DNA from: Nematostella vectensis
Lineage: Eukaryota; Cnidaria; Anthozoa; Actiniaria; Edwardsiidae
DNA length: 64,000 nt
NCBI RefSeq assembly: GCF_932526225.1
Contig: NC_064037.1
Location: 11,452,203 to 11,516,202, forward strand
Direction of reading: 5' to 3'
The notes under the pieces were generated by a model. That model saw only the letters and a program-made list of their open reading frames with translations. It ran no database searches and was not told where the DNA came from. Within the stretch, counting starts at the first letter, position 1, and every line of letters begins with the position of its first letter. Below are positions 37,939 through 49,452 of the stretch, piece after piece. The position numbers and the translations under genes were made by a program.

Positions 37939-40016
37939 ATGAGTGGTGGAGTTTCCAACGCTAGCTTTGTCCTTCTCGGGCTTCTTGCGGTTGTTTTCTT
38001 CGATGGAACTGGTGAGTTAGGCGCGGCATGTGTTTACGAAGATTGAGTTTTACTATATATAAAAACTTTGGAAATTTAGAAGAAGATTGAGTTTTACTAT
38101 ATATAAAAACTTTGGAAATTTAAGCTAACGGGCATTTCTTATTACTATTTCCAATATTTCCAAAATGTTTATTTATATAATTATGATTTTTGATGAATGG
38201 TGGATATTTCTACGGCTTTTTTTTCGTCCTCGCCTATTCAACTCAGAGGCAATATTCCGTACGCATTTTTTTTTTTTCAAATACCTTTACACTGGTGGAT
38301 TTTAAAATTCAATAAAGCAAGAAACGATATAGCTCGAAAGTCTTTTGAAATAGTTTTGAAAACAAACAAAAAGCTTTTTACGGCTACCGGCCAAAACAAT
38401 ACGAGACTTTTTGTCTATTAAAGTGTTCCAGGGACATTTGGCTTCATGATAAAGGCTCTGAATGCTTCTTTGGTAACTGCGGACGGTTCGTAGTTCTCGC
38501 AATCTGCCTTCGTACCTCCATGAAAAATTTTGAAGGTGGTTCAACTCCACGGGACATAAGTTACTGACGCAAGTTTTCAATCTTTGTGTTTTCTTTGCTA
38601 ATGTCTTTTCTAAAAAATGTCTATGTTTGACTTGGTCTCTCACATTGTCCTTCTAGCTTTCTAGTTAAGAACAAATTTGTCAATATAATCTTGGATCGAG
38701 GCAAGATGATTTTCTCTACCCAAGACTTTTCTTGTTAAACATGGCTGTTGTTGTTTTCATCTTCAGGGTAATACAATTCGCTTCTGAATGTTCTGAGTTT
38801 GAATTCATTCTGACTTCCAAACCATGTGGCATTTTTGGGGGACTGTATCGTTTGTTGTTTGGGGCTTCTTTATTCAAATTGAGAGATTCTTTATTAAAAT
38901 TAAGTAGCTCGAGTTTTTCCGAAACATTTGTCTGTCCGTACGGATTCAGTAGGGCCTCCGGTTCAGTAGGGGAAATCTCGCCCTGTGTTCCTTTTACTTC
39001 GCATTTTGCTACAATGTTTCTGTCTTGGAGATCTTTGTCGTGTACTGGAGTGACAGCAAGGTCAGGAATCTTGCTCGCACCTTCCTGTTTAAAGGTCACA
39101 CTGTGCGGAAATGCGGCATGCAGTGAGTCTCTTCGCTTATTAAAAGGTGCCGCTATTCGTTCGCTTGTGGTGAGCCATCGGTGATTTCATTTTTATCACA
39201 GTAGTTTTTGAATTCCTTAGACTTCAATTCGGGACCATTATCAGACTTAATGTTAGTGGTAGCCCACGCTCTCTACTCCGTTGAAATCCCACAGAAAATA
39301 TTTGCTAAGCAGGATACCCTCCCTCATCCGGTCGTATAAAAGTTTTATAAAATTCCTTTTTTACTCCAAAACCTTGATATTCTGTGTTAACCGTTTAACA
39401 TGTCACTTATGGTAGTAAGCCGTAGAAAGCATGAATAGCATGCATCTTTCGCACCTACTCGGCTGCAAAAGTTTACAGGTTCTCTGCTCATTTTGCCATT
39501 TTGTCAAATAAGGCTATTTGTGTTCTTCCTATTGTCGTATGCTTGCTTTCTCTTTATTCTCTTTTTCTCTTTCTATATCAATGTAATATAAATTGTTTGT
39601 TGTTTGGTTGTATTGTAGTTTCTGACATTGATGTTTTTTACGTGTTTCTAGATGCAACAATCCTTTGTCGCATTCTGCCATTGCTCCCAGCATCCAATAA
39701 CACCGCCCTAAAAAACCACGTGATTGCTAACATGTCTGTGGATAACGTGAAAAACTGCGCCGCAAAATGCTTCCTGAACCCGCGATGCGCATCCGTGAAC
39801 TATCAGCAGTCAACAGACAAGGTCACGTGCGAACTGAGCTCATCAGATCACCTCCAGCACCCACTGGATCTGGTCCCTCAGCCAGGATTCATGTACCGTG
39901 GAACTAAGGTTGGTGCAGGGAGTTCTCCATTCTCTCACAAAATCCTGGTTGGTGCTATTATCGTGTTTTCAATACCAGGCCCATACCCACGGGGGTACAG
40001 GGGGTGCGAACGCACA

Positions 40017-40047
<31 letters not shown>

Positions 40048-43000
40048 AACGGCCGAAGGTCCACTTTCGGTTCCCAATAGACGTGCTATTTGTAGACAAA
40101 ACTATAAAGCATAAGCTAGATCGCTCTGGTTCGTCTGGTACTCATTCCCTGCCCCCCCCCCCGGAAAAATTAGGTACATTTTTTAGGATTTAGCACCCCC
40201 CCCCCCACTAAGAAAAATCCTGGGTACGTGCCTGAATTCCATGCTTTGCGTCCATAAAACATTTGTTCGCGTTTTTGTATCAAACCTCGGTCTTTGATTG
40301 GTTTAAAATCTAACGATTCAAACATTCAAAACAAAAACAACTAATCAGCGGAAGAAAACGAGACAATCTCTTTCTTTAAAACGTATACTTCAAAAGTAAA
40401 CTAGCTCAGAAAAAAACCCAAGGCTTATTGATGCTCGCAAAAAAATTACAATAGTCCGTGCTAAATCTTAAAAAGAATTTCAATTGAAAAATAATCGTAG
40501 AAACTTCTTATCGAACAAAAACAGTAAAGGTTTGTTCTCACTTGGACACAAGTGCAACGAACGCAACTGCTTGATTTTCTTGCGCTTATGTTTGACGATT
40601 CCCACTTGTGTTGCGCTTCCGTTTTCGCTTACGTCTTAGTGAGTGCCAGCCTTAACAGGTGACTAGAGAGGTGACAGGCAAAGGGCTAATGGTCGAAAGC
40701 AAAGGTACTTTGTTCTCAGTGGCGTACAGCATGCAACCTTGTCTTAATTTTATTACCCCGAAAAAAGAAAGAATAAAGAGAAAAGGGGATCACATTGATT
40801 TATCAATTTTTTTTTCAACAGAACGGCTGTTCATCGCATCAGTGCCCGGAAAATGCCACGTGTTTCCCTGGTCTTAGCCCTGACACGCATAACTGCGCTT
40901 GCCCAGAAGGATATACAGGAGCCCAGTGTGAAAATGGTGTGGTTAATTACAGCCACTAAAAACACAGCTACCACCACCCTACAGCTTTCAACCCCTTATT
41001 ACGTGCAAAAACCTTACGAACAACTACCACATCCCTACAACTACCACCACTGGTACAAACACAACGTGGTGGTTAGTGTTTAGACCACCTTGAAAACACC
41101 TACACCTACAATAACTACCAACACAACTACAACCCCATAAAATGTTTAATTACCCTTGTTTTGTTGGTAAAACTTCAGTATTCCAATTCTGGCACTGTTT
41201 GAACACCATGTTGGGAGGTTTTGTGAAGTTCGGTCCACCACATCTACAAGTCTTTTTCTCAATCGAATTTGGGCGTGCCAGCAACACTGGCCAATGTTGG
41301 CGCTGATTGTACGGGACTTGAAATTGCCTTAATGCGCATTTTATTTCAGATGTAGATGAATGTTCAAGCGATGATTTCCCTTGTGACACGAATGCAACCT
41401 GCAGTAACACTCACGGTTCTTTCGTGTGTGCATGCAAACACGGCTTCACCGGAGACGGATTGACCTGCAAAGGTAAGAAGAAAATATGTATTATTGAGAC
41501 ATGAGGGTTGATGCGTAAAAAGTACAAATTTATTTATTTGGCTACTGTGTATTCCTATTCTGTCTTATTTTTTTAGTTATTATTTCGTTTCTCTGCTATA
41601 AGCCTAACCCTATTCTTTTGAACATAAAGTTGAACCCCTCTAACTTAAACTCTGGTAACTCGAGTGACATGCTAATAGATCGAACTAGGATAACTCGCGC
41701 TCTCTATTCTAACTCGAAATTCTTTAGTTTGCTTTTCTTATTCTGACACAGCTGCAGCAGGCCTCGAAATATTAAGGGGAACGATACAAAAACATTAAGA
41801 AAATATTGGGTGACACAGTCACCCTAGTCATTATCGTGGTTTGGAGGAAAACGCTTGAAATATACCAGACAGCAGGGGCGGATCTAGCTTTTCACTTAAG
41901 AGGGGTTTGGCTCAGTGACAAAGGGGGGAGGGGGTGTTTTTATTTGTTACATATGGCTTTCTGGAAGCCCATAGGAGGGGCGATTAAACCCCCTAAACCC
42001 TCTCCCTAGATCCGCTACTGGACAGAGTCTATTTCAGTCTGGCTCTGGCTCTGAGTTTTCTATTGTTCAATTGTTTGTAAGCCAGCCAGCCTCCAGTAAT
42101 AATGCACTGAATATCTCTTTTTGCACTGAATTACCTGAAAAGTACACAGCTCTCAGCCAATCAGAATCGTCTTTATTATCCGCTCATCTGTTTTTAAGAT
42201 GTCAATGAATGCGAACTGCCGAATGATTGCCACGTGAACGCAACGTGCCATAATACCATTGGTTCGTATACCTGTACGTGTCAACCATCTTATCTTGGTG
42301 ATGGCTTTACTTGTCTACTAAAAGGTGAGTCATTATAAGCAATTACACTATCAATCAGCCTATCTATAATTATTCTGCACAGTGTTCATAAGGAATTCAT
42401 CTGTTCAGTTGCCGATTGATGTCACGCACAGTAGCTCTTATATTGTGCACTAATATATAGTTTTAGGACATGACGGAAAAACCTGGGAAATTCGCAATTC
42501 GAGATTGGCCATCGGTTCCTTGTATTCGCGGACTGATTTTTGAAACACAAATAACGTGAGGCCGAAATGCACATACCCAGAGTTTTGCTTTTCAAGATAT
42601 TTTTTAAAGATATTTTTTCCTTGATCATCCTTGCGCTATGTATGAGCTCAGGGACGAAAAGCTCAAATTTCAATGTCACTTTACCAAAAGCCGCATCAAT
42701 TTTTAAAAAAGTCGCATTTGATATTTTGTTTGCTATTACTTACTAAGTACTTAGAGAAATTTTCCGCCTTATTAGATCTGAAATGAGCTTATTTGAAGCG
42801 TTAAGTCATGTTTTTCCGTCATGTCTAGTTTTAGGCATTCCCTAAAGGCGGAACACCAAACCAAATCGTTAATATTTATTATCGCTCTAAAATTCCAATA
42901 AAAAGCTTTACGAATGCTTGCGATGCTAACGATGACGTCACAAATCACATGACTATCTCCTTGAACTACATACACATTTTCTATCTGGTTGTCTGACGCT

Positions 43001-45845
43001 GTTTCTACTATGAGATATCAAATTTTTATTATGTCATCCCCTTGACACCTTCATGACACATATCAAGTTTGGTTGTCATATGGAGTTCCGTTCTTGAGAT
43101 ATGAATATTATTGTTCTTAATTACATCGGGATAGTTAATTATTGATTTATTGCTTTATCTGCATTTGATGCACATTTTTTTTTTGCATTGCAGATGCAGA
43201 TTTTTCATGCAAAGACATCTTCAAGGAATCCAGGTTTGTATTAATAGGTTTCCGTTAATAGTTTTTTGACGTTTCCAGAAAATACGAGGGTATTGATGAC
43301 AGCTGTGCGAGTATCGCCCTTTAGGGTTAAAATACGAGGGTATTGATGACAACTGTGCGAGTATCGGCCTTTAGGGTTAAAATACGAGGGTATTGATGAC
43401 AACTGTGCGAGTATGGGCCTTTAGGGTTAAAATACGAGGGTATTGATGACAACTGTGCGAGTCTTTAGGGTTAAAATGTGCACATATGTCAAGTGTAGAT
43501 GAGTTTTTAAACAGTTACTCCAAACTATTTGCAAGATTTGATGATTATCCGTATATTTTAGCGTTTCCTAAGACCGACTCTTGTAGTTGCTGTTGTTCTT
43601 AATAAACCACATGTAAAATTGAATCAATACACATTTTAAATTTGCAAAATGTTAAAAAATAAGGCGTTTTCATTTTCTCTTAAAATAAGACTCATATCAT
43701 GTCTCTTGTCTCATACTGAATCTTGATAAGCAATCAACATACCTTTAATACTGTGAGCTTTATTATCCCCGGTCTAACCCTTTTTTCTAACAGTATACGC
43801 ACGGACAAGGCGTACACTATGGTCGTGGGCTCAACTTTGACTGAAGTGTACTGCCAAATGTCAAGTATCTGCGGAAGTGGGGGATGGACGCTGGTCATGA
43901 AAGCAGATGGCTCAAACGTCAGTAGTCTATTTCGCCCCTTTATAGCCTCCTCTTCTTATCGGAAAGAAAAGAGAAGGGGGCTTACTGTGGCGAATAGTAA
44001 GAACAATAAGCAGGGGGGGGGGGGGGGGTTACAGGTAGCTCCCCTCGTTACCATTCTCTCGCGTTTTTTTAATACAGGAATCCCGAATCTGAATAAAGGC
44101 TAGTTCAACATGAAAAATTACCGAGAAGAGTTGCCAGTAGTCTCCTTTGCAGCCCCTCGTGTCGGAGTCACGAGCGGCTGCAAAGGAGACTAAGTTGCCA
44201 GCGGAGGAGGCTACCCCTTCTAACTCTTTGTGGATCTATGCTGGTCTGGTAAAGTGATAGTCCAGACCTGGGGCTCTCTTTGCGCTCGACATTCTGGCTC
44301 GCGTGAAAGAGGGTCCAGTATTTATTGCATGCGCATGCGCGAACATGTACCAATCAGCGACCTTCACGGCAAAAGTTGAAATACGAGCGCGCGCAATAAC
44401 GGACGTGCCAAAGGAGGGTCGATTCCCGCTAGACTTTGTCGAGCGCAGAGCTTCGAAAATCGATCATCGCTAAGTTGAAAATAATGGATTGATATATTTT
44501 CCAGACTCTAATTATCATCTGTCCTGTTCTCAGAAAAGATTGACAATCAAGTATTTACCCACGACCAAAATCAGCGTATTATTTTTAAATAAACCCTCGC
44601 TCGTCCCCTTCGCAGCCATCTTGAATTAAGCAACCAAGCCACACCGCATATATGCGGTGTATTTTCGCGCATGCGCATGCAATAAATACTGGACCCTCTT
44701 TCACGCGAGCCAGAATGTCGAGCGCAAAGAGAGTCCCAGGTCTGGACTAGTAAAGTGACAGCTGTGCGTGGCGTAAACGGTATAAGGCATTGCCAGGGAC
44801 CTCGCTCTCGCCTCCTTATTAATACGTGAACCTCGGCGTTTGGTATCTTAGCATTGCAAACAATTCTCTCTAAAAAGCGGTGTTGGGGCCGAAATCTCCA
44901 GCCTAGCCGTAAAGCGTTCAGCTTTTTAGGCTCGATTTTCCTTGTGTGGTTTTGCTTTTTTTCTCTTTTCTCTCCCTTTTTATGGTCACCTTATGGTCAG
45001 ACCTGCAGTAACTTCGGTTCGGAATTTAAAGATCATTCCTCTATTTGTAGGATGATTCCCTCCTCCTACTTCCATAAATTCAAAAACCATCTCGAATTTT
45101 TTTTTTGTAGAATATGTTTTGCACGCACAAATCATAGTGATCAAAACCTTTCAATGCAAAGGTGCATTGTGGGCAGGGAGGCATTCATTACCGTATTAAA
45201 ATATCACGAGCACAATCACCAGCTTATACCCCGTCCTCCTACCTCCCCCCCACGCCCCCCTACCCCCTCCCCCCCACACACGCCCTCCCCCCATCCCCGT
45301 TTGGAAGAGCCTCCTCTCTCATGTATCCTGCATCTAATGACAAAAAGCACTTTGTGTTGGTTTTTCAGGAAACATTTGAATATGACTCACCCCTTTGGTC
45401 AAATAAGCTTGAATACAACCCTAAAGCAGGATTAACCGGTTTAGACGAGCACGAAACCAAGCTATCCACCTACTGGAGTGTTCCATTCGAAGACATCTGT
45501 ATCGGGATGAAGGTCGGGGATGACCTGAGATGGCTTAACTTACACTACCCCTCTGAGTCCTTGTATGACGTCATTGCTGATGGGACTTTCAAGAATTTGT
45601 CCATGCCGAAAGCTGATTGGCTGGGTCTGATTGCAGACTCAGAACTTCAAAAGAATTGCGGCAGGAATGGTTTTAATAACATGAAGGTTCGCATCGGAAT
45701 TATTGGGAATGGAGAAGACGATTGCCGAACCCCGGATAGCGAGCTAGGATTTGGGACTAAAGAAAGTGGTTATCGGGTAGGGAACACTTGTCAGCAAACA
45801 TGCCAAAAACGGTTTACTGCATTTGGGTATATTTTTGTAAAATAG
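37939..45845 (+). CDS. Secreted PAN/Apple-EGF(x3)-fibrinogen-like protein (skeletal-matrix USOMP5-like C-terminus)
   Basis: Exons 37939-38011, 39652-39908, 40822-40936, 41350-41472, 42199-42324, 43194-43233, 43794-43917 and 45369-45845 join in phase to 444 aa. Exon 1 encodes a signal peptide ([14 protein letters not shown]). Exon 2 is a PAN/Apple module ([17 protein letters not shown]). Exon 3 is an EGF module ([14 protein letters not shown]). Exons 4-5 are calcium-binding EGF modules ([35 protein letters not shown]). Exons 7-8 form a fibrinogen-like domain with [28 protein letters not shown] and [12 protein letters not shown], ending AFGYIFVK. I recognise this C-terminal type from cnidarian skeletal organic matrix proteins. 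A role in extracellular matrix or adhesion is inferred. Poly(A) signal at 45986-45991. The introns are rich in MITEs. Confidence 0.85.
38038..38125 (+). repeat. 44-bp direct repeat just after the exon 1 donor of the PAN-EGF gene
   Basis: GAAGATTGAGTTTTACTATA and the following 24 bases occur twice in tandem, starting 27 bp after the donor at 38012. Confidence 0.9.
38716..39257 (-). pseudogene. Ty3/gypsy-type integrase remnant
   Basis: On the minus strand, 39153-39257 reads [18 protein letters not shown], the conserved D-region of the retroviral-type integrase core. It then degenerates and hits a stop. An open but unrecognised stretch (to 38716) may be the former C-terminal part. It lies in intron 1 of the PAN-EGF gene. 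Confidence 0.55.
39977..40240. mobile_element. Poly-C-flanked inverted element
   Basis: CAGGCCCATACCCACGGG and, on the right, CCTGGGTACGTGCCTG form imperfect inverted ends around C tracts (40018-40032, 40156-40166, 40196-40206) and a CA run. Resembles the other G/C-tract repeats in this window. Confidence 0.45.
41752..41845 (+). mobile_element. Dispersed repeat, copy 2 (partial)
   Basis: GCAGCAGGCCTCGAAATATT followed by ACAAAAACATTAAGAAAA matches the start of the element at 15917. The G tract is missing. Confidence 0.5.
41873..42020. mobile_element. 148-bp MITE with GACAG duplication
   Basis: Ends CAGGGGCGGATCTAG and CTAGATCCGCTACTG form inverted repeats. GACAG flanks both sides (41868-41872, 42021-42025). 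Confidence 0.6.
42467..42825. mobile_element. Mutator-like MITE with 9-bp target duplication
   Basis: GACATGACGGAAAAAC and its exact reverse complement bound the 359-bp element. TAGTTTTAG is duplicated on both sides (42458-42466 and 42826-42834). Nine-bp duplications are typical of Mutator-like elements. Confidence 0.8.
43279..43475 (+). repeat. 50-bp minisatellite downstream of exon 6 donor, PAN-EGF gene
   Basis: Four units of AAAATACGAGGGTATTGATG plus 30 bases, the last shortened, starting 46 bp after the donor of exon 43194-43233. Confidence 0.93.
44258..44749. mobile_element. Mutator-like foldback element with 9-bp target duplication
   Basis: Terminal inverted repeats of about 90 bp (44258-44345 and 44665-44749), nearly identical, start TAGTCCAGACCTGGG. 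GTAAAGTGA is duplicated on both sides (44249-44257, 44750-44758). A separate 16-bp hairpin (AGTCTCCTTTGCAGCC) lies just outside at 44139-44195. Confidence 0.85.
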
Positions 45846-46365
45846 CTCTCCAAAAATGAGGGGAATATTTTGGGTTAGTTATGGGCTGTGCCTCTACCCC
45901 TATCCCCTCCCGAAAAAAAAATGTTGTTAAAAGTTATTGCAATCTCAGTGGCGGCGGACCCTTTACAGCCCACTTTCCCCAGTAGAATAAATCATAATTA
46001 TCCAAAATCACACTGACATACGGACATGAACCCGATCTCCCCCCCCCACCCTGACTGTCTACATTTCTACATTCAAAATTTCTGCACCTTGTGAATTTCG
46101 CTGTCATAGTATAACAATGAAGGAACTTTCATTGTTATACTTGATGTAAATATTTATGCTTTGTCAGGTTTTTGTACTCTGATATGGTGTTCTTGGGCCC
46201 ACATTGAGAGCCCTGCCCCTCTTTTTTGGGGTGCTCCGCAAACCGTTTATAAGTCTCTGCATGGTAGAGGAACATCATGTGAATGCTCAACAGTAGCATC
46301 CATACATACATATTAAACTTTGCACAGCCGTCGCTAGAGAAGGTCCTTCAAATCGGCCATTCCAG

Positions 46366-46700
46366 CTAAAGCGCGAGCGCGCACGGCATGTCGGTTATGC
46401 CTAGTGCACAATAGTGACCTATATCGACATAACGACATGGGCGCGCGTACTCTTATCTTCGACATAACGACATGGGTATAACGACATAAAAAAACATATT
46501 TTTGTCTATGTCCATGTCGTTATGTCTGGCTAAACATAGTGCGCGCGCCCATGTCGTTATGTTGCTAGTGTGCACTAGGCATTACTGTGGTAGATTTGTC
46601 AAACAAACTATATAAATGCGCGCGCTGCAATCTGGTAGCTGTGGTAGCCGGCCGGCCTCGGAATTTCTGAATGAGAAGGAGCGCGCACGCTAGCTAGCTG
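46366..46700. mobile_element. Nested palindromic MITEs, inner one Harbinger-like
   Basis: The inner element 46398-46581 has ends TGCCTAGTGCACA and its reverse complement, with TTA on both sides (46395-46397 approx., 46582-46584), as in PIF/Harbinger elements. The interior repeats CGACATAACGACATGG in both orientations. The outer ends (GGCCATTCCAGCTA / TAGCTGGAATC) resemble those of the hairpin at 47222-47345. Confidence 0.55.
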
Positions 46701-47221
46701 GAATCCCAAATTTGGACCATGCCTTGATTTCCTATCAGACTAACCCTTCTTTTATTCACCTATTTCAAATAAGGTTGCACTCGGAGAATTCATGTGTCGT
46801 ATTTCTTCGTGCTTCATGGGTGTCAGATAAATAGCGTAAACAAAAACAAGTCCAGGTTTGGAAAAGTATAGTATCCTTGTTTATTTCCCTCAAAAACATT
46901 GACATGGATTCTCGAGTGCAACCTTTATTGAAATAGGTTTATACCTGATTACACGCTATTTTCGCGTCTAATTTCGCGAATTTCAAAATTCAGAAAGGTG
47001 ACGGCAAAAATTGGGATACACTATTATTTATAAGAACCTTTTCTTTAAAAATCGTCGAGGCTGAGATTTCACCAGAACATGCTAAAACCTGCCGAGGCTC
47101 AGATAGCAGCAACATATTGCTGTTTCAGTCAGTGTTCTCAAATGCAGTGTTAAATTGTGTTCATTAATACAACCTTAAATGTTATATTGCTATTGGTCAT
47201 TTGTGTGATTATCCTCCTAAT

Positions 47222-47345
47222 AATAGGCCATTCTAGCTATAAGTATAAGTATGCGCGCGCACTCACTAGGAACCTTCCTCAATTCTGGTAGTTGAGGTAG
47301 GTTTCTATGGTTATGCGCGCTTAAACTTATAGCTGGAATGGCCTA
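47222..47345. mobile_element. Hairpin MITE with AGGCCATTC ends
   Basis: AATAGGCCATTCTAGCTATA and its near-perfect reverse complement enclose GC-rich DNA with GCGCGC. It is related to the outer ends at 46366-46700. Confidence 0.65.
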
Positions 47346-48139
47346 TTAATTGGGTACCATATTTAATAAGCACTAAAATTTAAGAACATTGTTAAGAACA
47401 TCTTCAGCCTTAAAATGTTATAAAAGAACGGCCCAGCCTCAACTGAAAATTAGACGTTCTTATAAAAAGAGAGTGCATGCGAAGTACACACAAAGGCTTT
47501 GGATGAAATATTTATCGGCTGTATTGTACTGTAATTTTTAATCGATTTTCATATATTGAAATAGAGCATTACTCTTTGCATTTATTTTTTTTTTCTTTAT
47601 TTACTATATTGTGTAAAAAATATAGCTGTCAACTCACCCGCATGTAGACGGGTGTCACAAGATTTTTTTGTAAGAATTATTATTCATACGATCTCTGTAT
47701 TCACCCACATTGGCTGTCTTAGTTTGGTTTTACATATTTTCTGTATTTCACCCGATTTCACAAGATTTCTGTCCAAGCTGAAGCTGGGTTGACAGAATAA
47801 GGTACTTTAGTTGGCGTTGTATTGTTTGCCATGACAAAGCCCCTTGAGTACTATAGATATTATACATATAAGCATCCTACAATAACTTAATGTATGAAAT
47901 AAAGCTCATTTATGGTGGATTGTGTTGACTTTTCAATTCTCCCCTTTTTCTACAGCATATGTTTATTGCTGTCTGTTAGAAATGACGGTCAACAAAACGT
48001 CGCATTATTTCTATTGTAAGCAAGAGTTACAAACTCTGTTTCACTCATAAATTTGCTTTGAAAAATTCATCATTGTTTCATTTAGAGATTGTCGAGAAAG
48101 AAAAGAGGTTTTGTTCTATTCGAGCAGGCATAGAACTCA

Positions 48140-48370
48140 GGGTTTTTAAAAAGTTCAAACGTCGTATTTATCCATGAGCCGTATTTAATGCAAATGCATG
48201 CAAATGATTCGAGTCGATTGTTTCATCTTCATTTGCATGTATTTGGATTGAATACGGTTCATGGATAATACGACGTTTAAACTCAGCCTAAAGGTCGAGC
48301 ACAGGCTACCCAATGCTTGAGATAATAAAGTCTATATTTAATATCTCAATCATTGGGTAGCCTGTGCATT
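48140..48370. mobile_element. Two adjacent hairpin MITEs
   Basis: About 48152-48283: AAACGTCGTATTTATCCATG inverted at the right end. About 48299-48370: CACAGGCTACCCAATG inverted at the right end, a perfect 16-bp terminal stem. No other gene was seen between 45846 and 48690. Confidence 0.7.
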
Positions 48371-48605
48371 TTTCGCGCGCATGTGACCCTAGAACATTAA
48401 TTAGCGCGCGCTAAATGGCCATTAGAGTTTGTTCGAGTAGACAGTAAAAAGGATTCTCATAGCTCGACCAGCAACATCAATACCAGGGCGGGTAGGCCAC
48501 CTTGAGAGTCAGAGAGACCAGCGAACTGCCCAGCGTCGGCGAGTCGCAGGGAAAAAACACGCTGGAAATCACGTAACTGATCTTTTTCCGAACTGACGGT
48601 CCCTT

Positions 48606-48671
48606 CACGTGGGTCCCGTCACGTGGGTCCCTTCACGTGATCTTTTTCAAATTTGAAAGTTCCCTCACGTG
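48606..48671 (+). promoter_or_regulatory. Array of four CACGTG E-boxes upstream of the H15 gene
   Basis: CACGTG at 48606-48611, 48620-48625, 48634-48639 and 48666-48671. The first three are spaced exactly 14 bp apart inside a GGTCCCTTCACGTG repeat, the last 22 bp before the ATG. CACGTG is the class B E-box bound by Myc/Max, USF and MITF/TFE factors. Confidence 0.6.
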
Positions 48672-48692
48672 TGCATTACAAACAACAGCGTA

Positions 48693-49274
48693 ATGATGAA
48701 GACACAGGAAGAGCGGTATGTTGAGCTCGTTTACCGCGCAGTGAGAGAGCTACAGGAGTACCATTCTAGTGTCTCGAGACAGAAGATCGTCGAGAACGTT
48801 CAGAGTGCTTGTCGACGCGGGAAAAATGTTATACGACTCGCAAAGCTTGCTATCATAAAAGCCGTCGAAGTTGGTCTGATTATACGAACGTCAGGATCAG
48901 GACTCAACGGCTCGTTTATAATAAACAAGAAAAAGATTTCACCTGACTGGGACTTTGAGAGGACAATGGTTCAACAACGGCGGGTCGAACCGGTAAGGAT
49001 TCTTGTTAGAGAAGCGGGCAAAGAACCTCGCAAAAGTAAGAGCGCACCGCCAACAACAAGTCATGGCAACAGGGCAAGGTATCGAATGCATTTTGCTCCG
49101 CCTCTCTCGCCCATACCCGAGCGATCGAGAGGAAACTGGCCAAAGCCAATCTTGAAATCGCCAAGGAGTCAATCCTCGGAGCGGAGAGTTCACTTCAGCG
49201 CGCGAAGCCCAAAGGTATTCTGGATTTCTTCAACTCTAAATAGACGCAGACAAAGAAGAGTACGGTCTTCGTAG
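48693..49274 (+). CDS. Intronless linker-histone-fold (H15) protein with Arg/Ser-rich tail
   Basis: 193 aa from the ATG at 48693 (ATGATG; the frame extends upstream without another ATG). Residues 7-82 match the H1/H5 globular winged helix: YVELVYRAVRELQEYHSS at helix 1, RLAKLAIIKAVEVGLII at helix 3, and the wing TSGSGLNGSFIINKK, which closely parallels the H1 pattern (K.GTGASGSFKLNKK). Unlike somatic H1, the tail is Arg/Ser/Pro-rich rather than Lys/Ala-rich and ends RRRQRRVRSS, which recalls protamine-like or sperm H1 proteins. DNA or chromatin binding is inferred. A single exon fits histone genes. No histone 3' stem-loop was found; an AATAAA lies at 49447-49452, suggesting a polyadenylated message. 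Confidence 0.75.
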   Translation: MMKTQEERYVELVYRAVRELQEYHSSVSRQKIVENVQSACRRGKNVIRLAKLAIIKAVEVGLIIRTSGSGLNGSFIINKKKISPDWDFERTMVQQRRVEPVRILVREAGKEPRKSKSAPPTTSHGNRARYRMHFAPPLSPIPERSRGNWPKPILKSPRSQSSERRVHFSARSPKVFWISSTLNRRRQRRVRSS

Positions 49275-49446
49275 ACCCGCGACATTCTCCAAGACATCAT
49301 TGTAGCAAACCACAGGTGATAAGGTCACGATGGTGAGGTCACGAAACGTTTCGATTGCATTTTAAACTTCGTTATCAGATTGCCAATCAATCTAAGGGAT
49401 ACTTCCATGGTTAATCATAGATGATGTGATGCACCGCCACGCGCTC

Positions 49447-49452
49447 AATAAA
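49447..49452 (+). terminator. Poly(A) signal AATAAA, H15 gene
   Basis: A canonical hexamer 173 bp after the stop, followed by a T/G-rich stretch. Confidence 0.5.

Noticed and set aside
45162-45368. N-terminal extension of the fibrinogen-like exon
   Set aside because: The frame runs back through a splice acceptor (TTTTTCAG at 45361-45368) into C-rich intron sequence; exon 43794-43917 joins in phase instead.
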